A DNA stretch of 64,000 bases from Catellatospora paridis (GTDB taxonomy: Bacteria > Actinomycetota > Actinomycetes > Mycobacteriales > Micromonosporaceae): NCBI RefSeq assembly GCF_009720365.1, contig NZ_ML769317.1, positions 198,313 to 262,312 of the forward strand. The letters are read 5' to 3'. Shown here piece after piece: positions 17,100-25,784 of the stretch. The notes beneath the pieces were generated by a model, which was given only the letters and a program-made list of their open reading frames with translations, searched no databases and was not told the origin of the DNA. The position numbers and the translations under genes were made by a program. How positions within the stretch are numbered: position 1 is the stretch's first letter; every line of letters starts with the position of its first letter.

Positions 17100-17945
17100 G
17101 TGAACGCGACGCAAGGCGCAAGCACCGAAGCGGTCCCGCGACGCGGACAGCCGCGAGATGCGGCGGCCGCGGCGGCGCTGGCGAAGTACGACCGCCTGGC
17201 CCGGCTTCCGATCATCCTGTCCGCGGTACTGCCGCTGATCATCGTCCCCGAGCAGGGCAACTGGGTCGCGGTCCTGATCGGCGTCGTCTCCTGGCTCGTG
17301 TTCGTCGTCGACTTCTTCACCCACCAGCGACTGCTCGTGAACTACGTCGGCACCCGCCTGGGCAAGTTCGACCTCGCCATCGTGATCCTCACCGCGCCGT
17401 GGTTCCTGCTCGCCGGCGCACACGGCGGCAGCATCGTGGTGGTCCTCCGCCTGGCCAGGCTCAGCCGGCTGCTGCTCGCCACCAAAGGCGTCCGGCGGCT
17501 GTTCGCCCGGTTGGGACGGGTCGCGATCATCGCCGCGGCGGTCCTGTTCGTCGGCGCCGCCATGGCCTACTTCGCCGAGCACCCCGTGAACCAGGAGTTC
17601 GCCACCTTCGGCGACGCTATCTGGTGGGCGACGGTCACCCTGACCACCGTGGGATACGGCGACATCGTGCCCATCACGACCGCCGGCCGCATCGACGGGG
17701 CGGCCATCATGTTCATGGGCGTCGCCCTGCTCGGCCTGCTCGCCGGTTCTCTCGCCAGCTTCTTCGGCCTGCAGCCCGAGGAGGCCGGAAACGGGCAGGA
17801 GGCGCCCAACGAGCCGGTGCTCGCCGAACTCGCCCTCCTGCGGGCAGAGGTCAAGGAGCTCGCCGGCCTGCGCGAGCAGCTGGCAGTGCTCACCCGTCAC
17901 CTCGCTGCAGGAGACAAGTCCGCTCCGGACACCGGCGCCGAATGA
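17100..17945 (+). CDS. Voltage-gated-type potassium channel
   Basis: The 281-residue protein has several membrane helices, an arginine-rich S4-like segment RLARLSRLL (117-125), and a pore loop with the potassium selectivity filter TVGYGD (183-188), followed by an S6-like helix and a cytoplasmic coiled-coil tail (ELALLRAEVKELAGLREQLAVL) that could drive tetramer assembly. The length and order fit bacterial KvAP-like channels in the inner membrane. The start is GTG; no strong ribosome site is seen, so the start may lie elsewhere nearby. It is a single gene. Confidence 0.85.
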   Translation: MNATQGASTEAVPRRGQPRDAAAAAALAKYDRLARLPIILSAVLPLIIVPEQGNWVAVLIGVVSWLVFVVDFFTHQRLLVNYVGTRLGKFDLAIVILTAPWFLLAGAHGGSIVVVLRLARLSRLLLATKGVRRLFARLGRVAIIAAAVLFVGAAMAYFAEHPVNQEFATFGDAIWWATVTLTTVGYGDIVPITTAGRIDGAAIMFMGVALLGLLAGSLASFFGLQPEEAGNGQEAPNEPVLAELALLRAEVKELAGLREQLAVLTRHLAAGDKSAPDTGAE

Positions 17946-18095
17946 TCCACCGGCATCCGCCGGCCTGCCGTCCCTGCACCGGTGTGCGGCCCAGCCGCAC
18001 GCAGTCCCTGGCGCAGCGCTGAACACCCTTACTGGGCGGGCTTCGCGGAACCAGGCCGGGCTTGGCGCGCGTCGCGCCGCCCGTAGGCTGCTGGC

Positions 18096-18689
18096 ATGGC
18101 GGGTGCACGGGTGGAGCGGGGGCCGGGGCGGCCGCGACAGGAGCACGTCACGGGCGCGGTGCTGTCGGCGGTCCTGGAGTTGGTGACCGAGCAGGGGCTG
18201 CCCGCGGTCACGATGGATGCCGTGGCCGCTCGCGCCGGGGTGAGCAAGCCCGCCATCTACCGGCGCTGGCCGGGTAAGCACGATCTGTTCCTCGCGGCGG
18301 CGGAGGCCCGGATCGGGGAGCTCACCGTGCCTGATCTGGGCGATTTCCGCGCTGAGCTGCGGGCGGTGCTGGACGCGCGGCTGGATGTCTACCGGACTCC
18401 GGGCACGTCCAGGCTGCTGGCGGGGCTGATCGCGGCGGTGGAGGAGGACGGCGAGGTGCGCGGCGCCTATCAGCGGTACGTCTCCCGGATCATGGGGGAG
18501 ACGAGAAAGATCCTCGAGCGGGGAATCGCGCGCGGTGACGTGCGTGCCGACGTCGATGTGCAGGCGGCGGCCACGCTGGTGGCGGCGCCGTTGATCTTTC
18601 GCCTGGTGATCGAGCAGGAGCTGCCCGACGGGCGGTTCGCCGCGGAGCTGGCCGACATGATCGCTCGCGCGGTGGGCTCGTCCGCCTGA
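18096..18689 (+). CDS. TetR/AcrR family transcriptional regulator
   Basis: The 197-residue protein has an N-terminal TetR helix-turn-helix (about 20-65, VTMDAVAARAGVSKPAIYRRW) and a C-terminal ligand-binding region of the TetR_C type (LADMIARAV at the end). It is immediately upstream of the MFS/ligase/dehydrogenase cluster and on the same strand, with 274 bp between. That gap carries a TAACG-type operator, also found before the GMC oxidase gene. The likely role is ligand-released repression of the alkyl-chain catabolic genes; this is inferred from context and the shared operator. Confidence 0.85.
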   Translation: MAGARVERGPGRPRQEHVTGAVLSAVLELVTEQGLPAVTMDAVAARAGVSKPAIYRRWPGKHDLFLAAAEARIGELTVPDLGDFRAELRAVLDARLDVYRTPGTSRLLAGLIAAVEEDGEVRGAYQRYVSRIMGETRKILERGIARGDVRADVDVQAAATLVAAPLIFRLVIEQELPDGRFAAELADMIARAVGSSA

Positions 18690-18813
18690 TCCGGTAGCGC
18701 CGCAAGACCTCCCACATCCGCTGCCGCGGCCTGCTCGACACCCTTGAGCTGGCGTCTTTGGCCCGTGGTGGCGGCAGATTTTCTACTGAGGGCTCTTGCG
18801 CCGCCGTATGCCT

Positions 18814-18837
18814 ATAACGATACTACCGGTTACGAAT
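18814..18837 (+). promoter_or_regulatory. Candidate operator, copy 1
   Basis: The site begins ATAACGATACT and continues into ACCGGTTACG. TAAC...GTTA arms with a 10-base spacer form an imperfect inverted repeat. The first 11 bases are identical to those of the site at 23857-23879. It lies about 126 bp before the MFS gene. It is probably bound by the TetR protein at 18096. Confidence 0.5.
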
Positions 18838-18963
18838 CTAGCGTGTCGGAGGTCACGTGGATGGCGCGCCGGACGGCGCAGCGCCTCGTGATCGCCGGCG
18901 TCCCGCCCTGCTGCACCACCCGCACGCCGTCCCCCAGTCCATCGCAGCCACCGCGGAGCAATC

Positions 18964-20286
18964 GTGACCGACACCGAAGTCGCACCCGCAACGCCCGTAA
19001 GACCCTCCGGGAGGACCCCGGACAACCGCTGCCGCGCGTGGATAGTCACCGCCCTGCTGGTCACCTTCATGATGATCAACTTTGCGGACAAGTCGATCCT
19101 GGGCCTGGCCGCCGACCCGATCCGGGCAGACCTGGGCCTGTCCGCGACCCAGTTCGGCACGGCCAACAGCGCCTTCTTCCTGCTGTTCTCCATCTTCGGC
19201 GCGGTGGGCGGGCTGCTGGCCGACCGGGTGCGCCCGCGGTGGCTGCTGCTGGGCATGGTGCTGCTCTGGTCGGTGTCCCAGACCCCGTTGGCGCTGGGCG
19301 CGGGCGTGGCCATGCTGTTCACCTCCCGGATCGTGCTGGGCGCGGCGGAGGGCCCCGCCTTCCCGATCGCCCAGCAGACCGCCCTGTCCTGGTTCCCCAA
19401 CAGCAGGCGCAACCTGCCCAGTGCGCTGGTCACCGCCGGCACCACGTTCGGCGTCGTGCTCGCCGCACCCGGCCTGACCTGGGTGATCACGGAGCACGGC
19501 TGGCGGTCCGCGTTCGGCGTGGTCGCCGTCGCCGGCGTCGTGTGGGCGCTGGTGTGGGCGTTCGCCGGCAAGGAAGGCCCCTACGCCGTCGCGACCGGCC
19601 CGGACGCCGACGTCGATGCGGCGGCCGCAGCCGCGTACGAGCCGACCCCGAGCAACGTCGGCTACCGGCGCATCCTGGGCACCCGCTCCTGGATCGGCGT
19701 CACCGCCGCCTACTTCGCCACCTACTGGATGGTCGCGCTGACCGTCGCCTGGCTGCCCTCGTACCTGCACGACGGGCTCGGCTACTCCAAGACCGCCTCG
19801 GCCAACCTGGTCGCGATGCTGTGGGCCGTCAACGCCGTGGCGCTGCTCGGCCAGGCCGGGCTGACCGGCTGGCTGCTGCGCCGCGGCGTCAGCAGCCGCT
19901 GGGCCCGCGCCCGGGTCGGCGGCATCACCCTGCTCCTCAGCGCCGCCGGCTGCCTGGCCCTGGCATTGGGCTCGGGCGGCCCGCTCACCGTGCTGCTGCT
20001 GGTCGCCGGGTTCGGGATCTGCGGCGTGATGGCGACCATCGCCGTCACCACCGTCGCCGAGATCGCGCCGGCCGCCCGCCGCGGCGGGGCCCTGGGCATC
20101 ATGAACGGCGTCGTGACCACCGCGGGCCTGATCGCCCCCATCCTGGTCGGCCGCCTGGTCGACACCCAGGGCGCAGCCGGATACGGCAACGCGGTCCTGA
20201 TCTCGGCAGCCGTGCTGCTGCTGGGCGGGATCGCCGCGGTCACGCTCGTCGACCCGGCCCGCGACAGGCAGCGCCTGGCGCAGTGA
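18964..20286 (+). CDS. MFS transporter
   Basis: The 440-residue protein has 12 predicted membrane helices in two halves, with the MFS loop 2-3 signature GGLLADRVRPRW and an acidic/arginine pair early in helix 1 (MMINFADKSILG). The central cytoplasmic loop is at about 205-230. It resembles the anion:cation symporter-like subgroup that imports organic acids or other anionic organics. GTG start. It heads the catabolic island and is preceded by a candidate operator, so uptake of the island's substrate is the likely role; the exact substrate is not readable. Confidence 0.85.
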   Translation: MTDTEVAPATPVRPSGRTPDNRCRAWIVTALLVTFMMINFADKSILGLAADPIRADLGLSATQFGTANSAFFLLFSIFGAVGGLLADRVRPRWLLLGMVLLWSVSQTPLALGAGVAMLFTSRIVLGAAEGPAFPIAQQTALSWFPNSRRNLPSALVTAGTTFGVVLAAPGLTWVITEHGWRSAFGVVAVAGVVWALVWAFAGKEGPYAVATGPDADVDAAAAAAYEPTPSNVGYRRILGTRSWIGVTAAYFATYWMVALTVAWLPSYLHDGLGYSKTASANLVAMLWAVNAVALLGQAGLTGWLLRRGVSSRWARARVGGITLLLSAAGCLALALGSGGPLTVLLLVAGFGICGVMATIAVTTVAEIAPAARRGGALGIMNGVVTTAGLIAPILVGRLVDTQGAAGYGNAVLISAAVLLLGGIAAVTLVDPARDRQRLAQ

Positions 20287-20453
20287 CCCGCCACGCCACC
20301 CGGCCGCACGCCTCTGCCAAGCAAGCGGCGGCCGGGTCCGCGCCGCGCACGACCGCCCGCCGCGCCGACGTCCCCCGAGACCGCCGCGGCAGGCCGGCGC
20401 CGACAGCCGAAGAACCGATCCCCTTTGAACCGCATCCGATGGAGAACCCGATC

Positions 20454-21938
20454 ATGACCAACCTCGCCCAGAACCTGGCCGACTCGGCCGCCCGCGACGG
20501 TGCCGCCCCGGCCATCCGGCTCGGTGACATCGTGCTGTCGTTCGAACAGCTCGACGCGGCCAGCGCCCGGGTGGCCGGGCTGCTGCGCAACCGTGGCGTG
20601 CGACCTGGAGACCGGGTCGGCGTCATGCTGCCCAACGTGCCGCAGTTCGCCGCGGCCTACTACGGCATCCTGCGTGCCGGCGCCGTCGTGGTCCCGATGA
20701 ACGTGCTGCTCAAGTCCCGCGAGGTGGCGTACTACCTGAGCGACTCGCAGGCCAAGCTGGTGCTGGCCTGGCACGGGTTCGCCCAGGACGCCGTAGCCGG
20801 CGCGGCCGCCGCCGGCACCGACTGCGTGCTGGTGACGCCGGGAGAGTTCGAGGCGCTGCTCGGCGCGACCACGCCGCAGGAGGGGATCGTCGAGCGCGAG
20901 GCGAGCGACACCGCCGTCATCCTGTACACCTCCGGCACCACCGGCACGCCCAAGGGCGCCGAGCTGACCCACGCCAACCTGACCCGCAACGCGCAGGTCG
21001 CGATCGACCTGATCTCCATGACGCCGGGTGACGTCGTGCTGGGGGCGCTGCCGCTGTTCCACTCGTTCGGGCAGACGTGCGGGCTCAACGCCGCTGTCGC
21101 CGCCGGGGCGTGCCTGGCGCTCGTGCCGCGCTTCGACCCGCAGGCGGTGCTCGCCACGATCCACCAGCACCGCGTCACGGTCTTCGAGGGGGTGCCGACG
21201 ATGTACGTCGCGCTGCTGGCCCACCCGCAGCGGTCCGAATTCGACGCGGACAGCCTGCGGCTGTGCGTATCCGGCGGCGCGGCGCTGCCGGTCGAGGTCA
21301 TGCGCTCCTTCGAGGCCGCGTTCGGCTGCATCATCCTCGAGGGCTACGGGCTGTCGGAGACCTCGCCGATCGCGTCGTTCAACCACGCCGACCGTGCGCG
21401 CAAGGCCGGTTCGATCGGCACGCCGGTCGCCGGCGTGCAGATGGCGCTGCGCGACGTCGACAACGGCGTCGGCGAGATCGTCATCAGAGGCCACAACATC
21501 ATGAAGGGGTACTGGGGCCGGCCGGACGCGACCACGGAGGCGATCGACGCCGACGGCTGGTTCCGCTCTGGCGACCTGGGCCGAGTCGACGACGACGGCT
21601 ACTTCTTCATCGTCGACCGCAAGAAGGACATGATCATCCGTGGTGGGTACAACGTCTACCCGCGCGAGGTCGAGGAGCTGCTGTACGAGCACCCGGCGGT
21701 GCGTGAGGCCGCCGTCATCGGCGTCCCGCACGCCGAGCTCGGCGAGGAGATCTGCGCCGTGGTCGCGTTGAAGGCCGGCGCCGAGGTCACCGCGGACGAG
21801 CTGCGCGAGCACGTCAAGGCGCAGGCAGCCGCGTACAAGTACCCGCGTCACGTGTGGATCGTCGCCGAGCTGCCGAAGTCCCCGACCGGCAAGATCCTCA
21901 AGCGGGAGATCCAGGCCCCGGCCGACCTGGTCGCCTGA
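20454..21938 (+). CDS. Acyl-CoA ligase (AMP-forming, FadD-like)
   Basis: The 494-residue ANL-family enzyme activates a carboxylic acid to acyl-adenylate and then acyl-CoA. Motifs: P-loop YTSGTTGTPKGAELTH, EGYGLSETSP, the hinge region SGDLGRVDDDGYFFIVDRKKDMI, and the C-terminal catalytic lysine in SPTGKILKRE. The length is slightly short but complete. The start at 20454 has GGAG 9 bp upstream; an ATG 15 bp earlier lacks a ribosome site. It is 167 bp after the MFS gene. In this cluster it would convert the fatty acid made by the oxidation steps into acyl-CoA for beta-oxidation. Confidence 0.9.
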   Translation: MTNLAQNLADSAARDGAAPAIRLGDIVLSFEQLDAASARVAGLLRNRGVRPGDRVGVMLPNVPQFAAAYYGILRAGAVVVPMNVLLKSREVAYYLSDSQAKLVLAWHGFAQDAVAGAAAAGTDCVLVTPGEFEALLGATTPQEGIVEREASDTAVILYTSGTTGTPKGAELTHANLTRNAQVAIDLISMTPGDVVLGALPLFHSFGQTCGLNAAVAAGACLALVPRFDPQAVLATIHQHRVTVFEGVPTMYVALLAHPQRSEFDADSLRLCVSGGAALPVEVMRSFEAAFGCIILEGYGLSETSPIASFNHADRARKAGSIGTPVAGVQMALRDVDNGVGEIVIRGHNIMKGYWGRPDATTEAIDADGWFRSGDLGRVDDDGYFFIVDRKKDMIIRGGYNVYPREVEELLYEHPAVREAAVIGVPHAELGEEICAVVALKAGAEVTADELREHVKAQAAAYKYPRHVWIVAELPKSPTGKILKREIQAPADLVA

Positions 21939-21969
21939 CACCGCGCCGGCTTCACCCGGCACCCGGACA

Positions 21970-22005
21970 CCGCCGCCTGCCGTGGGGAGGAGCGGCAGGC
22001 GGCGG
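21970..22005 (+). terminator. Strong hairpin between ligase and dehydrogenase genes
   Basis: A 13-bp perfect inverted repeat (CCGCCGCCTGCCG and its complement, 10-base loop) lies 32 bp after the ligase stop and about 100 bp before the aldehyde dehydrogenase start. It may terminate or attenuate transcription between the two genes. Confidence 0.55.
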
Positions 22006-22103
22006 CCTGCACCCGAACCCGCCGGGGCGCGTGCGCGGCCGCCTTCGCGTTCACGATCCTCGGCGACCTCCCGCCGAACCCAGCGCCGACAAGGACGACA
22101 CCG

Positions 22104-23819
22104 ATGACCGACAGCACCGCCACGACCGCGCAGCTGGACCAGATGATCGCCGAACTTCGCGACGGTGAACGAGCATGGGCCCGCGAGTCCCTCAGCTCCC
22201 GTCGCGCCCTGCTGCGCCAGCTGCAGGCGGCCGTCGCCGCCCACGCCGAACAATGGGTGCGTGTCGCCGGGGGCATCAAGCAGCTGGCCCCCGACTCGCC
22301 GCTGCTCGGAGAGGAGTGGACCAGCGGCCCCTGGGCCGTGCTCGGCTACGTCGACGCCCTGGCCGGCACCCTGGCCCGGCTGGAGCAGGGACGTGACCTG
22401 CTGGCGGGCTGCAAGGTCGGGGCCGCGCCGGGCGGCCGGGTGAGCATCGGCGTGCTGCCGCACAACACCTTCGACCGGCTGCTGCTCAGCGGTTTCCGGG
22501 CCGAGGTGTGGATGGAGCCCGGCGTCACCGAGCAGCAGACCCGCGAACGCGCCGGGCTGGGCCTGCGCGCGCCGGAGATGACGGCCGGCGTCGCCGTGGT
22601 GATGGGCGCGGGCAACATCTTCTCGATCGCACCGCTGGACGTGCTGTACCAGCTGTACGCGTACAACCGGGTGGTCATGCTCAAACTCAACCCGGTCGCC
22701 GACGCGCTGCTGCCGGTGCTGGCCGCGGTGTTCGCGCCGTTCATCAAGCGGGGCTACCTGCGCATCGTCAGCGGGGACGCCTCCGTCGGCGACCACCTGG
22801 TGACCCACCCGGGTGTCGACGCCGTACACCTCACCGGCAGCGAGGCCACCCACGACGCGATCGTGTGGGGCAGCGGCGAGGCTGGCCGGGCGTCGAAGGC
22901 CGCCGGCACACCGCGGCTGGACAAGCCCGTCACCAGCGAACTCGGCGGGGTGTCCCCGACGATCGTGATGCCCGGCCGCTGGTCGAAGGCCGACCTGCGG
23001 TTCCAGGCCGAGCACGTCGCCACCCAGCGCCTGCACAACAGCGGCTTCAACTGCGTTGCCGCGCAGATCGTCATCGTCAGCCGTGACTGGCCGCAGAAGC
23101 GGGAGTTCCTCGCCGCGCTGCGCGACGCGTTCGCGAACGCACCCGTCCGCCCGGCCTGGTATCCGGGCTGCGACGTGCGGGTGTCCGGTGCCCGGCGGGC
23201 GCATCCGCGCTTCGAGGCCGTCGGCGGCACCGCCGAACGCACCCTGCTGTGGGGCCTCGACCTGGGCGACGACGCCGAGCCGGCGTTCGGCACCGAGTAT
23301 TTCGGCCCGGTCCTCGGCGTCGCCGAACTGCCCGGCACGGGCGCGGAGTTCCTGGACGCCGCGGTCGACGCCGCCAACGAGCGGCTGCACGGCACGCTCG
23401 GCGCCAACCTGGTGATCGATCCCCGTACGCGCCGGCAGCTCGGTCCGCGCCTGCGGGCCGCCATCGCCCGCCTGCGCTACGGGACCATCGGCGTCAACGC
23501 CTGGACGGGCGTGGGATACCTGACCGCCCGTGCCACCTGGGGCGCATTCCCCGGGCATCCGCTCGACGACATCGCCAGCGGCCGCGGCGTGGTGCACAAC
23601 GCGCTGCTGCTGCACCGCCCGGAACGGACCGTGGTGTACGGGCCGTTCCGGCCGCTGCCGCGCTCGGTGATGACCGGCGAGTTCAGCCTCACCCCGAAAC
23701 CGCCGTGGTTCCTGACCAACCGCACGGCCGCGACGACCGGCCGCCGGCTCACCGCGTTCGCCGCTCGCCCCCGCTGGTCGGCGCTGCCCGCCATCTTCGC
23801 CTCCGCGCTGCGGGGGTGA
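22104..23819 (+). CDS. Aldehyde dehydrogenase family protein
   Basis: The 571-residue protein keeps the ALDH landmarks: cofactor lysine in VMLKLNP (Lys194), HLTGSEATH (the GS element), the general-base glutamate in TSELGG (Glu279) and a catalytic cysteine in NSGFNC (Cys317). It is longer than the usual 480-500 residues, with extra sequence at both ends. It is thus a divergent member, probably oxidising a long-chain or bulky aldehyde to the acid. It sits between an acyl-CoA ligase and a GMC alcohol oxidase, the expected neighbours for alcohol -> aldehyde -> acid -> acyl-CoA. Confidence 0.8.
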   Translation: MTDSTATTAQLDQMIAELRDGERAWARESLSSRRALLRQLQAAVAAHAEQWVRVAGGIKQLAPDSPLLGEEWTSGPWAVLGYVDALAGTLARLEQGRDLLAGCKVGAAPGGRVSIGVLPHNTFDRLLLSGFRAEVWMEPGVTEQQTRERAGLGLRAPEMTAGVAVVMGAGNIFSIAPLDVLYQLYAYNRVVMLKLNPVADALLPVLAAVFAPFIKRGYLRIVSGDASVGDHLVTHPGVDAVHLTGSEATHDAIVWGSGEAGRASKAAGTPRLDKPVTSELGGVSPTIVMPGRWSKADLRFQAEHVATQRLHNSGFNCVAAQIVIVSRDWPQKREFLAALRDAFANAPVRPAWYPGCDVRVSGARRAHPRFEAVGGTAERTLLWGLDLGDDAEPAFGTEYFGPVLGVAELPGTGAEFLDAAVDAANERLHGTLGANLVIDPRTRRQLGPRLRAAIARLRYGTIGVNAWTGVGYLTARATWGAFPGHPLDDIASGRGVVHNALLLHRPERTVVYGPFRPLPRSVMTGEFSLTPKPPWFLTNRTAATTGRRLTAFAARPRWSALPAIFASALRG

Positions 23820-23856
23820 ACTTTCCGGTCGGCGGCCCTTGCCTCGCCCATCGCTA

Positions 23857-23879
23857 ATAACGATACTGGCGTTAACGGA
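23857..23879 (+). promoter_or_regulatory. Candidate operator, copy 2
   Basis: The sequence ATAACGATACTGGCGTTAACG contains TAACG-N7-CGTTA, a perfect 5-bp inverted repeat. Its first 11 bases match the site at 18814-18837 before the MFS gene. It lies 113 bp before the GMC oxidase start, so it marks a second promoter of the island under the same regulator. Confidence 0.55.
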
Positions 23880-23991
23880 TTTGATGGCTCGGCACCCACG
23901 AGCCGCCGATGCGAGAACGCCGAAGGTGCACGCCACCTGGAACGAAGCGCTGCCCACGGTTTCTGACGCTGCTGCGGAAGGTATGCATGTC

Positions 23992-25695
23992 ATGAGTACC
24001 CACGACTACGACGTCCTCGTCATCGGCTCCGGCTTCGGCGGATCCGTCTCTGCCCTGCGTCTGACCGAGAAGGGCTACCGCGTCGGGGTGATCGAGGCAG
24101 GCCGGCGCTACACCAGCGAAGAACTGCCCAAGACGTCCTGGGACGCGCGCAAGTTCGTCTGGGCCCCGGCCCTGGGGCTCTACGGCATCCAGCGCATCCA
24201 CCTGCTGCGCGACGTCGTGATCCTCGGCGGCGCGGGCGTCGGCGGCGGATCGCTGAACTACGCCAACACGCTCTACAAGCCGCTCGCGCCGTTCTTCGAC
24301 GACCCGCAGTGGGCCCACATCACCGACTGGCGCGACGAACTCGAGGCGCACTACGAGCAGGCCCGGCGCATGCTCGGGGTCACCATGAACCGCACCGTCA
24401 CCGAGGCCGACAAGGTCCTCAAGTCGGTGGCCGACGACATGGGAGTCGGCGCCACGTTCACCCTGACGCCCGTGGGCGTGCTCTTCGGCGAGGACGGCCA
24501 GAAGCGCGGCACCGAGGTCGACGACCCGTTCTTCGGCGGCGCCGGACCCAGGCGCAACACCTGCATCGAGTGCGGCTCGTGCATGACGGGCTGCCGTTAC
24601 AACGCCAAGAACACCCTGGACAAGAACTACCTGTACCTGGCCGAGCGCAACGGCTGCGAGATCCACCCGATGACCACGGTCGTCGACGTCAAACCGCTGC
24701 CGGCAGGCGGGTACGCCGTGCACACGGTGAGCACCGACAAGTCGGCGCGCCGCAGGCGCAACCGGCGCACCTTCACCGCCGAGCAGGTGGTGTTCTCGGC
24801 CGGCACGTACAACACCCAGAAGCTGCTGCACCGCCTGCGCGACACCGGGTCGCTGCCGCGCATCTCCGCCAAGCTCGGTCAGCTGTCCCGGACCAACTCC
24901 GAGTCCATCCTCGGGGTCAAGGCACGGGCCAAGAACATCGCCTACACCCAGGGCGTCGCGATCACCTCGTCGATCCACGTCGACGAGAACACCCACATCG
25001 AGCCCGTGCGCTACGGCAAGGGCAGCAACCTGATGGCGCTGCTGCAGACCGCGCTCACCGACGGCGACCAGCGCCACCCACGCTGGGTCACCTGGCTCAA
25101 GACGCTGGCCACCCAGCCGCGGCAGTGGACCTGGTTCTCGCCGAAGAACTGGTCCGAGCGCACGATCATCCTGCTGGTGATGCAGGCGCTGGACAACTCC
25201 ATCACCGTCCGCGGACGCAAGAGTCTGCTCGGCGGCTACAAGCTCACCTCCGGCCCCGGCCACGGCCAGCCGAACCCGTCCTGGATCCCCGCCGCCAACG
25301 ACGCCGCCCGCCGGGTCGCCGACAAGATCGACGGCATCGCCGGCGGCACCATCGGCGAGATCGCCAACATCCCCCTGACCGCCCACTTCATCGGCGGCTG
25401 CCCGATCGGCGACACGCCCGAGACCGGCGTCGTCGACCCGTACCACCGGCTCTACGGCCACCCGGGCGTCCACGTCGCCGACGGCTCGACCGTGTCGGCC
25501 AACCTCGGCGTCAACCCGTCGCTGACCATCACCGCCCAGGCCGAGCGCGCCATGTCGTTCTGGCCCAACCGCGGCGAGCCCGACCCCAGGCCCGCGCTGG
25601 GCACCGCATACGAGCGCCTGGCCCCGATCGCGCCACACCGGCCCGCCGTGCCCGCAGGCGCGCCGGCCGCCCTCGGCACGGCCGCCGCGCCGTAG
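23992..25695 (+). CDS. GMC-type FAD-dependent alcohol oxidase/dehydrogenase (cholesterol-oxidase-like)
   Basis: The 567-residue flavoprotein has an N-terminal dinucleotide fold VLVIGSGFGGSVSALRL and FAD-binding GGAGVGGGSLNYAN. A cysteine cluster, CIECGSCMTGCRYNAKNT, is typical of the ChoD-like subgroup. A C-terminal HFIGGCPIGD and NPSLTITAQAERA carry the active-site His/Asn region. The start at 23992 is about 10 bp after GGAAGG; an in-frame ATG at 23983 is too close to it. No signal peptide. In this cluster it would oxidise the alcohol released by the downstream sulfatase to an aldehyde; a sterol substrate is an alternative. Confidence 0.85.
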   Translation: MSTHDYDVLVIGSGFGGSVSALRLTEKGYRVGVIEAGRRYTSEELPKTSWDARKFVWAPALGLYGIQRIHLLRDVVILGGAGVGGGSLNYANTLYKPLAPFFDDPQWAHITDWRDELEAHYEQARRMLGVTMNRTVTEADKVLKSVADDMGVGATFTLTPVGVLFGEDGQKRGTEVDDPFFGGAGPRRNTCIECGSCMTGCRYNAKNTLDKNYLYLAERNGCEIHPMTTVVDVKPLPAGGYAVHTVSTDKSARRRRNRRTFTAEQVVFSAGTYNTQKLLHRLRDTGSLPRISAKLGQLSRTNSESILGVKARAKNIAYTQGVAITSSIHVDENTHIEPVRYGKGSNLMALLQTALTDGDQRHPRWVTWLKTLATQPRQWTWFSPKNWSERTIILLVMQALDNSITVRGRKSLLGGYKLTSGPGHGQPNPSWIPAANDAARRVADKIDGIAGGTIGEIANIPLTAHFIGGCPIGDTPETGVVDPYHRLYGHPGVHVADGSTVSANLGVNPSLTITAQAERAMSFWPNRGEPDPRPALGTAYERLAPIAPHRPAVPAGAPAALGTAAAP

Positions 25696-25784
25696 TCGCC
25701 CGACGCTCGGCCCCATGACCGGCCAACGGCCGACAGCCCAAGATCTCAAGCACTTCCCAGGTGTACACGCACGGAGGTTCCGCA

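Noticed and set aside
13908-18281. A 1457-codon open frame on the minus strand opposite the subtilase and channel genes
   Set aside because: It lies antisense to genes with clear catalytic motifs, is repetitive in Arg/Gly/His/Val, and arises from third-position GC bias.
19782-23993. A 1403-codon minus-strand open frame opposite the MFS, ligase and dehydrogenase genes
   Set aside because: Low-complexity product with no recognisable domain; the sense strand encodes well-conserved enzymes over the whole length.
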